A DNA stretch of 64,000 nucleotides from Bacteroidia bacterium (GCA_009929445.1 SAAL01000002.1:16216-80215), one strand, 5' to 3'; positions 18,330 through 27,223 are shown, numbered from the stretch's first letter. Notes: a model not told the origin generated them from the letters alone. Program-made: numbers and translations.

Positions 18330-18823
18330 GGTTTAATTATCTCAATGAATCGGCGACGGATATTCTCCTGAATCTTATTGACTAAGATAACCGATTTTCC
18401 AAAAAACGGACGTGGCTTCATGACGAAGGACTTTTTACCGTAGATTTTAGCCGGCAGCCCGAACTGGTGGACGGCCGCGTAAGGCTTATCGTTTGTAATT
18501 CTCGCGCCGTCCTGTGTCCGCACGTAGCTGATGGCATTGGCGAGCTCGCGGGTTTCGCCGGATAGAATTTTCGCCGTTGTTCTCGCTTTTGAGAATTTTC
18601 CTGTTTGCCCGCTATGTCCGTACCAGTCCGATTCGGGCTTTCGGCGTTCTACTTCGGGCCACTTCTCGAGGTTTTCGTCCGTAAAACCTTCGTCCAGGAA
18701 TGACTGCTTAAAATGATTCACAGCTTCAATGCCGAGCATATCTTTTATATCCTCGCCTGTAACGTAGTTATTTAGTTCCTCTATTTTTTGAGGGAAAAGA
18801 CGAGCAAATTCAGATAAATCCAT
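18326..18823 (-). CDS. phage virion morphogenesis protein (Mu gpG-like)
   Basis: F.SFLDEGFTDENLEKW...ISYVRTQDGARITNDKPYAAVHQFG. Confidence 0.75.
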   Translation of the reverse strand: MDLSEFARLFPQKIEELNNYVTGEDIKDMLGIEAVNHFKQSFLDEGFTDENLEKWPEVERRKPESDWYGHSGQTGKFSKARTTAKILSGETRELANAISYVRTQDGARITNDKPYAAVHQFGLPAKIYGKKSFVMKPRPFFGKSVILVNKIQENIRRRFIEIIKP

Positions 18824-18878
18824 AGTTTTGAAAATAATTTATTCCTATTTTTGCATCTTGAATATTAACCGTAACGCT

Positions 18879-19202
18879 ATGCGAATGACTCATCAATACG
18901 CTAAAATACTTGATGCCGCACTTCTGTCATTTTCTCACCATCCGATAGATGCCGATGAGTTGTTTGCAAAGCAGCTACCTTTCGATGGTGAGATAATAGA
19001 CTTTCTTCTTTCGGATGGCAGCATAAAACGCAACGGCCGCAATTTTGAAATAACCTATAAGGGTAGAATGCGTATAGACGGAAACGGCTTTGTCCGCGAG
19101 CGCCGCATTCAGGTTGGGACATATACCGCAAGTATCGTTGCAGCTGTCTGTTCTATCCTTACAGTACTTGCCTATCTGATAGATAAGTTCCTGTTTGCTT
19201 GA
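18879..19202 (+). CDS. small protein with C-terminal TM, antisense within morphogenesis operon
   Basis: MRMTHQYAKILDAAL...VGTYTASIVAAVCSILTVLAYLIDKFLFA; upstream TATTTTTGC box. Confidence 0.6.
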   Translation: MRMTHQYAKILDAALLSFSHHPIDADELFAKQLPFDGEIIDFLLSDGSIKRNGRNFEITYKGRMRIDGNGFVRERRIQVGTYTASIVAAVCSILTVLAYLIDKFLFA

Positions 19203-19335
19203 AAATTGCTCCCATTCTGCCGCTGCTTTTCTTTGTTCGGAGCGATTCAGCTGATTGAAATAAATCTTTTTGTCCATTTTTTTGAAAATTAGAAAATATT
19301 TTACTCTTTGTGGAACAATATTTGAAATAAAGTAT

Positions 19336-19418
19336 TATATTTGCAGAAGTATTAAATGCTTCTTGTGATGCGGGCAGGGTTGAAACCTGTTCTAACTGCA
19401 AGGAGCATTTTTTATTTC
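19336..19418 (+). ncRNA. candidate small RNA
   Basis: TATATTTGC box, then AAATGCTTCTTG (19354-19365)/CAAGGAGCATTT (19399-19410) stem and T run. Confidence 0.5.
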
Positions 19419-22006
19419 ACAATGATATTAAGCATATAAACATGTTCTTTGCCATTTCTAATTTCAACATTTAGGCGCAAATTTAACCCGTTGTGAAATA
19501 ATTTATAATACCTATACCCGGTAACACCACGATTAACCTTATTAATGTAGTTGTGCCTCTCGGGATTTAATCCCGCCTCGGTTAAGAACTGTGCTTTTTT
19601 GATAATAACGTGAATATCTTTTGACAAATCTTTCAAATGGTTTTCTGTGAAGTGTGAGGCAATATCATTTACACTTCTCCTGTTGACGTGAATTTCTCCG
19701 GAAACAAAATTATCAGCTTCTATTCTTAATCCATACTCCGGAATATTCTCTTTTGCCCATTCGCGTATTTCTTTGTCTTTCAGCTTTCGCCTTTTTTTTC
19801 TCGCTCTTTCTTCTGCATCCGCTGCCATTTTGCATATTCCGCACTGCGGGATTACCGGCGGATTTTCATCATCGGACAATTGTAATAACGACTTAAAATT
19901 ACCTCCCGACGTCCGTCGTTTACATTTATCAAAATAGGGGCACACACCTTTGATATAGGGGTGCTCTTTCATATTTATCATTTGGGCGGTTTTGCCCGGA
20001 TTGTTTTTAAATACCGGATTTACCAGGTCGGCGGGCGGGACTTCCGTTACGTCCTTATTGGTAGGGCGAACGGAGCAGGCGCAGTTCCACGCGCTGGGCG
20101 GCATGTGGGTATCCCACCACGGGTGCTCAATCGGCAGAATGGTTCCTACGTACTCCAGGTGTTCCTCACGCTGTACGGATGCAGTGCTTTCAATGTATTC
20201 GAGGTTTGGATAAACATGCTTCGTTTCGAGCGCCTTGCGGTAATTTACGGCCGATCGAGCGGCGCGTACGGCGGTGTTGTATTCCGTCTGGAGCCAGTTG
20301 ATGTTGTAATCCTTTGAAACCTGCAACGCAAGTTTTTTGAATTCCCGAAATGATCTTAAATTTCCATCTTCGTCATAAAGCAGCGCAACGATTTCCTCCG
20401 TCTGTCGGTGGTTTTTGAAAGCGGAGAAAACGGCCGTGTTGTGCCGGAACTCGTTGATAAATTCTTCGTTTTTCTTTCCAAATTCCGGTTCGGAAAAAAC
20501 GGAATTAATTCCCTGTTGAAGAGCATCGTTTGTAAGTTTGAAGAGCGGTTCTGAAACAACCGGTTGCTCCCTGCCTTCTTTTTCGTTGTTATACACCTCG
20601 TCCAATGCTTCCTGCAGAAGTTTATCCAGGTCGATGGCGTATTTATCCGCCAGGGTAAGTTTACCGGTAATACTGTCGGTTAATTTCGTCGCGAAGTTCC
20701 GTTGATCTCTCTGCCCCCCGACCCCCTGAAGGGGGAGTTGAGGGGCGTAGGCGAAAAAACGGTCAAGTAGTTTTTTCTTTTTAGGCTGTTTTTCAGAATC
20801 TTCTTTTTTATCCGGTTTTTCATTGTCCGAATTTTCGGGATCGGTTTCCTCCTCCTGATTGTCACCCGCAATATTTTGTTCGGTATCTGAAGAGTTACGC
20901 CTGGCGATTGGCTCACCGTCTTTAGGCACCGGGATGCTGTATTTATCGTGCAGGTAGGACGCCGGAATTTCTAAAATCTCGGAGAGCTGCAGGATTTCTG
21001 AAACTTCCAACTCCTCCGCCGCTTCGGGAAATATAAAGCTGCCGCCTTTGACCGGGAATCCCCGTTTTTCAAGTACCGGCAAGATAAGCTGATTCAGCAC
21101 GCGCTGCACAAACTTCATATCGGAGCGGTTTTTTCCTTCTTCCACCGCTTTATGAACCTCGCCCAGCGAGCGGGCACCTTTGTCGCCCTGTACGGTGGTC
21201 AGGGTTTGGCCAAGGATAGTAATCAGCATTTCCTCGTTACAGGCACGCCGGAAATCGTCGTACGACGTGCCGGAACTTCCCGAGCCGGTGTTGTTGGTGG
21301 TTTCTACTTCCGATTCTTTGGGAATGACAACCCAAGGCGCCGAGCCCCCTTGCTCGAGTGCCTGCTCCAATAACTTCCGGCTTTCGGGATCGTAGCTGGA
21401 ATATTTTCCTACCCGCTGGGGCATTCCAAATATTTCAAGCCATTGGGCATAATCACCAAACCCGCCTCGCTTCCAGATGACGAACGGAGCTGATTTTAGG
21501 AATAATCCATAATCTCGCTTTTTGCCGATGACGAGAATATTATCGTCGCCGTCGTACGGTATTCCGGTTTCGTCTGTGTCATTGATCAGGATGGTCTGAT
21601 TTTGCAGGTTGATATGTTTTTTTGGAATTTCATACACGCTCAGTCCGTCTGAGAAGTCAAACTCAATACCGGTTCGTCCCCAGAACCGCACGTCCAAAAG
21701 TAACCGTATCAGCTCCTCGAATTCAAGCGTATCAATCAGCATGGTAATTTCCGGCACTTCCTCGCCTTTTGCATTTTGAAAAGTGAGTTCGGAGTTCGCC
21801 ACCGCGTCCTTCCGCTTGCTTACGGCATCCGCCAGTATCCCGTCGATAAGCAGGTCTTCAAACAGGTCGTACAGCCGCTTCATCCGCCCGCTGTCGGCCG
21901 ACTGCATTGCATTCCGCCACTCGCCCACATCCGAGGCTCTGCGTTGCGGAGATTTGATAATTAGTTGATTGATGACGAGTTTGTCGTCAGGTTTTTGTTT
22001 TGCCAT
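19412..22006 (-). CDS. portal (DUF935-like) fused to Mu gpF-like head morphogenesis protein with C-terminal nuclease-like tail
   Basis: MAKQKPDDKL start; portal N-half; WWDTHMPPSAWNCACSVRPTNK gpF motif. Confidence 0.8.
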   Translation of the reverse strand: MAKQKPDDKLVINQLIIKSPQRRASDVGEWRNAMQSADSGRMKRLYDLFEDLLIDGILADAVSKRKDAVANSELTFQNAKGEEVPEITMLIDTLEFEELIRLLLDVRFWGRTGIEFDFSDGLSVYEIPKKHINLQNQTILINDTDETGIPYDGDDNILVIGKKRDYGLFLKSAPFVIWKRGGFGDYAQWLEIFGMPQRVGKYSSYDPESRKLLEQALEQGGSAPWVVIPKESEVETTNNTGSGSSGTSYDDFRRACNEEMLITILGQTLTTVQGDKGARSLGEVHKAVEEGKNRSDMKFVQRVLNQLILPVLEKRGFPVKGGSFIFPEAAEELEVSEILQLSEILEIPASYLHDKYSIPVPKDGEPIARRNSSDTEQNIAGDNQEEETDPENSDNEKPDKKEDSEKQPKKKKLLDRFFAYAPQLPLQGVGGQRDQRNFATKLTDSITGKLTLADKYAIDLDKLLQEALDEVYNNEKEGREQPVVSEPLFKLTNDALQQGINSVFSEPEFGKKNEEFINEFRHNTAVFSAFKNHRQTEEIVALLYDEDGNLRSFREFKKLALQVSKDYNINWLQTEYNTAVRAARSAVNYRKALETKHVYPNLEYIESTASVQREEHLEYVGTILPIEHPWWDTHMPPSAWNCACSVRPTNKDVTEVPPADLVNPVFKNNPGKTAQMINMKEHPYIKGVCPYFDKCKRRTSGGNFKSLLQLSDDENPPVIPQCGICKMAADAEERARKKRRKLKDKEIREWAKENIPEYGLRIEADNFVSGEIHVNRRSVNDIASHFTENHLKDLSKDIHVIIKKAQFLTEAGLNPERHNYINKVNRGVTGYRYYKLFHNGLNLRLNVEIRNGKEHVYMLNIIVK
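20711..20747. repeat. G/C-rich palindromic repeat inside portal-gpF gene
   Basis: ctgccccccgaccccctgaagggggagttgagggg, encodes APQLPLQGVGGQRD. Confidence 0.75.
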
Positions 22007-22020
22007 CTTTGAATAGTTTG

Positions 22021-22048
22021 AAGAGACGGAGCATGCTCCGCCTGTACT
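22021..22048. repeat. GCATGC-centred palindromic repeat
   Basis: AAGAGACGGAGCATGCTCCGCCTGTAC. Confidence 0.8.
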
Positions 22049-22463
22049 AAAAATGTTGGTTTTTTTTCGGGTTGCTGCCAAATTTAATCACTCCGGCCGT
22101 TGCGGTTCCGGTGTTGTCTTTGGCCTCCGGGAGATCGGGAGAGATATCGCCTTTTTGTACAGCTTTAAGCCACGCAACGGCGCGGTCGTAGCGATGCTGG
22201 CGCAGTTCCAGACTGACTCCGGCATTCGACAGGTTGATAAAGTGCCAAACGGCGATATCTTTCACAAAAATGAGCAGCAAAGCATTCCGCTCCGTTCCCA
22301 CGGCTGCGAATATTGTCTCCCGGTCATAAGCCGCCAGATACCCTTTTGCTTCCGCCACAGCGCCGTCAATGGCAGCTGCAAGGATTGCGTCGTCACCGCC
22401 TGTAATGGTTTCAAGATTTTCCGCGTACAGGTGCGTGGTTAATTCTCCGGTGGTTAAGAACAT
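22047..22463 (-). CDS. DUF1320 (Mu gp36-like) protein
   Basis: MFLTTGELTTHLYAENLETITGGDDAILAAAIDGAVAEAKGYL. Confidence 0.8.
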   Translation of the reverse strand: MFLTTGELTTHLYAENLETITGGDDAILAAAIDGAVAEAKGYLAAYDRETIFAAVGTERNALLLIFVKDIAVWHFINLSNAGVSLELRQHRYDRAVAWLKAVQKGDISPDLPEAKDNTGTATAGVIKFGSNPKKNQHF

Positions 22464-22741
22464 GGTTTGCCTCCTTTCGCTGCATCGGTATCGTAGAAGC
22501 AAACTCCGTCAAAATCTTTCCCGCACTTTTTTTCAAATTTCAAAAGTCCGGCATGTTGTTTTTTCCGAATATCCTCACGCGCCCACACGTGATATTTGTT
22601 ACCGAAAAAGAAAACACGGTACCGTTTTCCCGTTTTCTTGTGAAGCTCGTCGGCTTTTTTTACCGCTTTCAGGAATTGCGAGTTGCGCCCCTGAAACCGG
22701 ATGCGTAATTTTTTGAAGAAATTAAATAGTCTTTTAATCAT
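22454..22741 (-). CDS. small basic hypothetical protein
   Basis: 95-aa ORF between DUF1320 and terminase. Confidence 0.5.
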   Translation of the reverse strand: MIKRLFNFFKKLRIRFQGRNSQFLKAVKKADELHKKTGKRYRVFFFGNKYHVWAREDIRKKQHAGLLKFEKKCGKDFDGVCFYDTDAAKGGKPCS

Positions 22742-22743
22742 GG

Positions 22744-24282
22744 TTAATACCTTTTTAAATTAGTGGCTCTGCGCCCGATTTTGTAACTATCAGTTGTGAG
22801 CGTAGCCATTTTCTGATTAATAATCCAAAGCCCGCCTTCTATCGCATCGGGGCCGTCGGCCGGAGCTTTCATTCCGGGACTAAACATCTTGAACTGCTCC
22901 ACGAGCCGTTTCATGTGTGGATTGTCTTTTTCCCTGATATTGAAAACAAGGCGGTTGGTTCTTACCCACGGTTCAAGTCCGCCTTCAATCCTTGAGAATT
23001 TATCCGGTTTTTTTCGAGTGTCCGGCAGTACGCCGATATGATAATTTGCTTCAACACCTTTTTTGTAGAAAAGCGGCATAAATACCTGATCAAAAAATGG
23101 TGCCTGGAGCGTATTATTCTCAATGTAGTTGTAGAGTTGCGTTTTGTTATTTACATACGCATCTACGGCGTAAAACCAATCGACAAACTCATCATTCGTA
23201 ACCCGATCAAGCCAGCCGGTTATTACATAGAAATTATTATCGTGATAGCCCATAAGCCAAAGCGCCTTGGTAGAGTTCTGCCGGTCGGTGGTATTGTTGC
23301 TCGGGCTTGGGTCGGCATAAGCCAGCAGGAAGTGGAACTTTTGGAGCGGCGGGACTTCCCCGAAAGTAAGTTCTTTGAAAACGGCACCTTCGATGATCGG
23401 GTTATTCATGTACTCCTTCTGGAAAGAGCGATAGCCCATAAACTTTTCCATTTCCTCCACTTCCTGCTTTGTCCATTTTTCCTTCCAGGTAACATTTCCA
23501 TTTTTATCGTAAATGTTTACCTGCGAAACTTCGACTCCTTCCGTTTCGGAAAGACGAGCAAGGACGCTGTCTTTGCCGATGAGGTTACCCACCATGATGA
23601 AGCGTCCGCGTCCTCCGTCGAGCGTACCGAAAAGGGCTTCTTTCACCCAGTCGGTAAGTTTGCTTACTCGTGAAGCGTTGAGGGTCAGTTCGTCGTCGTC
23701 CAGGTCATCAATAACGATGTAATCCGGCCGCTGGTCGCGATACCGGAGACCACGAGGAGACTGCCCACGACCCAGCGCAAAAAAGGCACATCCGTCACGG
23801 GTAACAAAATTACCCTCCGCCCAGTGCCCGGAATTATATTGCTCCCCAAAGTCATGTATGTATCGCTGATTGAATTGAAGCTCGCTTTGCAGGTCGGAAA
23901 GGAGGGTGTTGGCGTTGTCCTGCGACTTCCCAACAATGACCATCACGTTTAATTCCCGTACTTGCTGGCATTTGAGCCAAAGCGGGATAAATACGTCCAT
24001 GTGAGTAGATTTAGCGTGGGCGCGTGCCCACTTGAAAACCGCTTTCAGGTTTTTGCTTTTCAGAATTCGATTAGCGGCTTTGATTTGAAAGCTGCCGGAT
24101 TTGCATTTGGCGAAGTGCGGAAAATAATACTCTACAAAAAAAGCATAATCGTTCCTTGCCCGCTTGATGCGCGCCAGCTGATCTGCTTTGGTTTCGCTTT
24201 GGTTAACTGTGGTCTGCTGACGAACTTCCTCGTTGTGCAGCTGCCAGATGCTTAGAGCGTCCCTGATGCTTTTCTGTGCCAT
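22744..24282 (-). CDS. phage terminase large subunit
   Basis: YAFFVEYYFPHF...VFKWARAHAKSTHMDVFIPLW; DYIVIDDLDDDE; LLAYADPSPS. Confidence 0.88.
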   Translation of the reverse strand: MAQKSIRDALSIWQLHNEEVRQQTTVNQSETKADQLARIKRARNDYAFFVEYYFPHFAKCKSGSFQIKAANRILKSKNLKAVFKWARAHAKSTHMDVFIPLWLKCQQVRELNVMVIVGKSQDNANTLLSDLQSELQFNQRYIHDFGEQYNSGHWAEGNFVTRDGCAFFALGRGQSPRGLRYRDQRPDYIVIDDLDDDELTLNASRVSKLTDWVKEALFGTLDGGRGRFIMVGNLIGKDSVLARLSETEGVEVSQVNIYDKNGNVTWKEKWTKQEVEEMEKFMGYRSFQKEYMNNPIIEGAVFKELTFGEVPPLQKFHFLLAYADPSPSNNTTDRQNSTKALWLMGYHDNNFYVITGWLDRVTNDEFVDWFYAVDAYVNNKTQLYNYIENNTLQAPFFDQVFMPLFYKKGVEANYHIGVLPDTRKKPDKFSRIEGGLEPWVRTNRLVFNIREKDNPHMKRLVEQFKMFSPGMKAPADGPDAIEGGLWIINQKMATLTTDSYKIGRRATNLKRY

Positions 24283-24385
24283 TGTAATGTTTTTTCCACT
24301 CGCAGAGTTTCGCGTTCAACCGTTTTTCACCGATGGAATTAATCCTGTCGGCATAAAAATCCAATTGTTTGATTCCCGCTGACAT
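24203..24385 (-). CDS. possible small protein overlapping terminase start
   Basis: 60-aa ORF fills gap after DUF1804 stop. Confidence 0.35.
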   Translation of the reverse strand: MSAGIKQLDFYADRINSIGEKRLNAKLCEWKKHYNGTEKHQGRSKHLAAAQRGSSSADHS

Positions 24386-24390
24386 ATTAT

Positions 24391-24867
24391 TTACATTTTG
24401 GTAATGTGCTCGTTGATATACAAGTCCTGATACTTATTAATAGCGCGGATAAGTTCCGGAGTAACTTCCGGGTCAAAGGAGGCGCGGTACTGTATCCACT
24501 TGGAGAAAGCCATAAATACGTCGATGGTGGAGACGATGTTGGCTTTTTTGTCTAACTTTTCGATGGCAGAAGCAAATTTTGAGAGTTTATCCGGGAGCGC
24601 GCTAATCATCTCGATATCGTCACTTTCATAGACCTGATCTAAAATTTTGTTGAGAGCGGCCAGCGACTTATTGATCAGCTCCGGGCGCGTGACATTGACT
24701 CCGGCCCGGCGCGCCGCCCACCCTTCCTTGTCCACCCAACTGGAAATAGTTTGCTCCGACACGCCAACCTTTTCGGCGATCACTTTCTGAATATCTCCGT
24801 TCATGTAGTACATCCGTGCAAGCTCTTTTTTTTGCTCCAACTCTTTTTTTGTTGCTCGTTTTGCCAT
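24391..24867 (-). CDS. DUF1804-like / small terminase subunit with HTH
   Basis: MAKRATKKELEQKKELARMYYMNGDIQKVIAEKVGVSEQTISSWVDKEGW. Confidence 0.75.
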   Translation of the reverse strand: MAKRATKKELEQKKELARMYYMNGDIQKVIAEKVGVSEQTISSWVDKEGWAARRAGVNVTRPELINKSLAALNKILDQVYESDDIEMISALPDKLSKFASAIEKLDKKANIVSTIDVFMAFSKWIQYRASFDPEVTPELIRAINKYQDLYINEHITKM

Positions 24868-24886
24868 ATTGAACCCTTTTTTTTGA

Positions 24887-24977
24887 GCAAAATTCGACTT
24901 TTCCAGCTTTTTATAAAAATAGATGTGCCATTTTGTCATATCTATTTTGATGTGTATTGATAAAAATGGAATTTTGC
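24887..24977. promoter_or_regulatory. symmetric divergent late promoter with 9-bp dyad
   Basis: GAATTTTGC on both strands, 19 nt from TCTATTTTK; AAAATAGAT(24916-24924)/ATCTATTTT(24940-24948). Confidence 0.7.
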
Positions 24978-25012
24978 GGTACAATGATGCCGAAACCAGA
25001 AGTTTTTCATTT

Positions 25013-25975
25013 ATGACTAAAAAAGCAAACACATTTTTACTGACAGACGAAAGCGTAAATACGTACGGCTTCCGGCTACTGACCGGCGGTGCGCTGTTAG
25101 ACCAGTTCCGCCGCAATCCGGTATTGTTTTACAACCATAACGACATGGACCTGCCGGTAGGGCGATGGGAAAATATCCGGATTGAGAACACGCAGGTACT
25201 GGCCGATGCCGTGTTTGACCTGGAAGATGAATTTGCCAAGAAGATATCCGGGAAAGTGGAGCGCGGATTTTTGCGGGCCGCATCCGTGGGTCTGCGGATG
25301 ATAGAAACGTCAGACGATCCTAAGGTTTTGCTGCAGGGACAGCAGCTCCCGACCGTGACTAAATGGATGCTCCGCGAAGCTTCGGTGGTAACCATCGGGG
25401 CCAACCATAACGCGCTCCGGCTTTACGATGCGAATGATCAGCTATTAAGCGACGACCAAATTTTAAAACTATTCGATAACATGGGGGCGCCAACGCCGCC
25501 GCAACAACAAAAGAAAATGAAAAGAGAAATTTTTAACCTGCTTGACCTTGCAGAGGACAGCACCGAGGAGCAAGTTCAATCCGCCATTCAGAAGCTGAAG
25601 GACGATAATAAAAAGCTCAGCGACGCTGCCTCCAAACGAGAAAAAGCAGACAAAGCGGCACGGACAGCCGAAGCCGTAAAACTAACGGACGACGCCATTA
25701 AAGATGGCCGCCTGAATGCCGACGGCAAGCAGGACATGCTTGACCTGTTTGACGCAGATTTTGACAAGGCAAAGAAAATGCTTTCGGCCGTTCCGGTACG
25801 CAAAAGCGTGAAAGAGGAAATCGAAAAGCAAAACCAAGGCACAGAAGCAGGGTACCTGGCCAAACTAAACTGGGACGAGCTCGACAAAACCGGAAAGCTG
25901 AAAGAGCTGAAGGAAAAGCACCCCGATATTTTCAACCAGAAATTTGAGGAAAAATTCGGTACGAAACCAGCGTAG
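25013..25975 (+). CDS. prohead protease/scaffold-like protein
   Basis: MTKKANTFLLTDESVNTYGFRLLTGGALLDQFRRNPVLFYNHNDM...VERGFLRAASVGLRM; coiled C-half. Confidence 0.75.
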   Translation: MTKKANTFLLTDESVNTYGFRLLTGGALLDQFRRNPVLFYNHNDMDLPVGRWENIRIENTQVLADAVFDLEDEFAKKISGKVERGFLRAASVGLRMIETSDDPKVLLQGQQLPTVTKWMLREASVVTIGANHNALRLYDANDQLLSDDQILKLFDNMGAPTPPQQQKKMKREIFNLLDLAEDSTEEQVQSAIQKLKDDNKKLSDAASKREKADKAARTAEAVKLTDDAIKDGRLNADGKQDMLDLFDADFDKAKKMLSAVPVRKSVKEEIEKQNQGTEAGYLAKLNWDELDKTGKLKELKEKHPDIFNQKFEEKFGTKPA

Positions 25976-25983
25976 AAAAAAAC

Positions 25984-26008
25984 GTAGAGACGTGGCATGC
26001 CACGTCTG
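25984..26008. repeat. GCATGC-centred palindromic repeat
   Basis: GTAGAGACGTGGCATGCCACGTCTG. Confidence 0.75.
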
Positions 26009-26049
26009 AATAATACAGTAATAAAAACAAAAAATAAAATTTTTAAGGT

Positions 26050-27093
26050 ATGAAAAAGATTCTTGCATTATTTTTTAATCTCACGATGGGCGTTGTGTTG
26101 GCGTCACTCGTTGGCGGCGGTGCATTTGCCGCACTTGGAATCGGAGGCTTTTTGTCGCTGATGCCGAAAATGCACGACGGCCTCGGGATGGCTATCCAAA
26201 AAGAAATTTGGACGAATTCCATCATCGAGGGGCTGTTTGCCGATAACTCGTTTTTGAGTAAAGCATTCAGTGCCGACGAATTTGTGAACGCGGGAAAAAC
26301 CGTTCACATCCCGAATGCCGGAGCTCCGAGCGGCGTGGTGAAAAACCGCAGCTCATTCCCTGCTACCGTGAGCCAACGGACAGACATTGACCTGACGTTT
26401 AATCTGGACAATTATTCTACCAATCCGATTAAAATTGATCTGGCGGAAACTGTTGAATTATCCTACAATAAGCGTGAAAGCGTATTGCGCCAAGATAGAG
26501 CAACGCTCCACAACGCCATTTCCGAAGGGGTTTTATATGAGTGGTTCCCGCTAATTGCAAACGCCATCCGTACAACCGGAGGGGCAGTAGCAGCGCATAC
26601 GCCATCGGCAACCGGAAATCGTAAAGCATTTACCAAAGACGATGTGAAGAAAGCAATGACCACATTCAACAAACAGGATATTCCTGCCGAGGGCCGCTAT
26701 ATGTTAGTTGATGCTGATATGTACGACCAATTAATTGGCTCGATGACCACACAGGAAGCAATGGCTTTCCACGCGCAAGTGGATGTTGCTAACGGCGTAG
26801 TAGGGAAATTATACGGCTTCAATATAATGATGCGCAGCCGTGTAGGTGTGTATGCCACCGCCGGAACTAAAAAATTGTGGAGTGCTGCCGGAGCAGCAAC
26901 TGACAACGCAGCTGCATTGGCTTGGCATACGAACTCAATCTGCCGTGCATTAGGAGAAGTTGTGGCTCGTGAATCATTAAATGATCCGTTGTACTACGGA
27001 GATATTTACGCATTTGAAGTTCGCTGCGGTGGACGTGCCATGCGTAACAATGTGGAAGGACTGCTGGCCATCGTGCAGGACGCATCTGCTTAG
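26050..27093 (+). CDS. major capsid (gpT-position) protein
   Basis: Follows protease; VKKAMTTFNKQDIPAEGRYMLVDADMYDQLIG. Confidence 0.75.
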   Translation: MKKILALFFNLTMGVVLASLVGGGAFAALGIGGFLSLMPKMHDGLGMAIQKEIWTNSIIEGLFADNSFLSKAFSADEFVNAGKTVHIPNAGAPSGVVKNRSSFPATVSQRTDIDLTFNLDNYSTNPIKIDLAETVELSYNKRESVLRQDRATLHNAISEGVLYEWFPLIANAIRTTGGAVAAHTPSATGNRKAFTKDDVKKAMTTFNKQDIPAEGRYMLVDADMYDQLIGSMTTQEAMAFHAQVDVANGVVGKLYGFNIMMRSRVGVYATAGTKKLWSAAGAATDNAAALAWHTNSICRALGEVVARESLNDPLYYGDIYAFEVRCGGRAMRNNVEGLLAIVQDASA

Positions 27094-27120
27094 GCACCAT
27101 TTTTTCTGAAACTATAAAAC

Positions 27121-27187
27121 CCGTGTGAAGGCAGAGCCGCTCCAAGTCGGAGATGAAAGCCCGTTGAGGGGCGGCTCTTTTTACACT
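27121..27187 (+). ncRNA. branched RNA element/terminator downstream of capsid gene
   Basis: AGAGCCGC (27133-27140)/GCGGCTCT (27171-27178) enclosing CTCC/GGAG and CCC/GGG hairpins, then T5. Confidence 0.6.
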
Positions 27188-27223
27188 TCGGCTACGCTCA
27201 GTGGCCGAAAATAGAATATAACT

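Noticed and set aside
18975-19277. 100-aa minus ORF opposite 18879..19202
   Set aside because: Plus-strand ORF has better protein character, a promoter box and a TM; the minus ORF is most likely its shadow.
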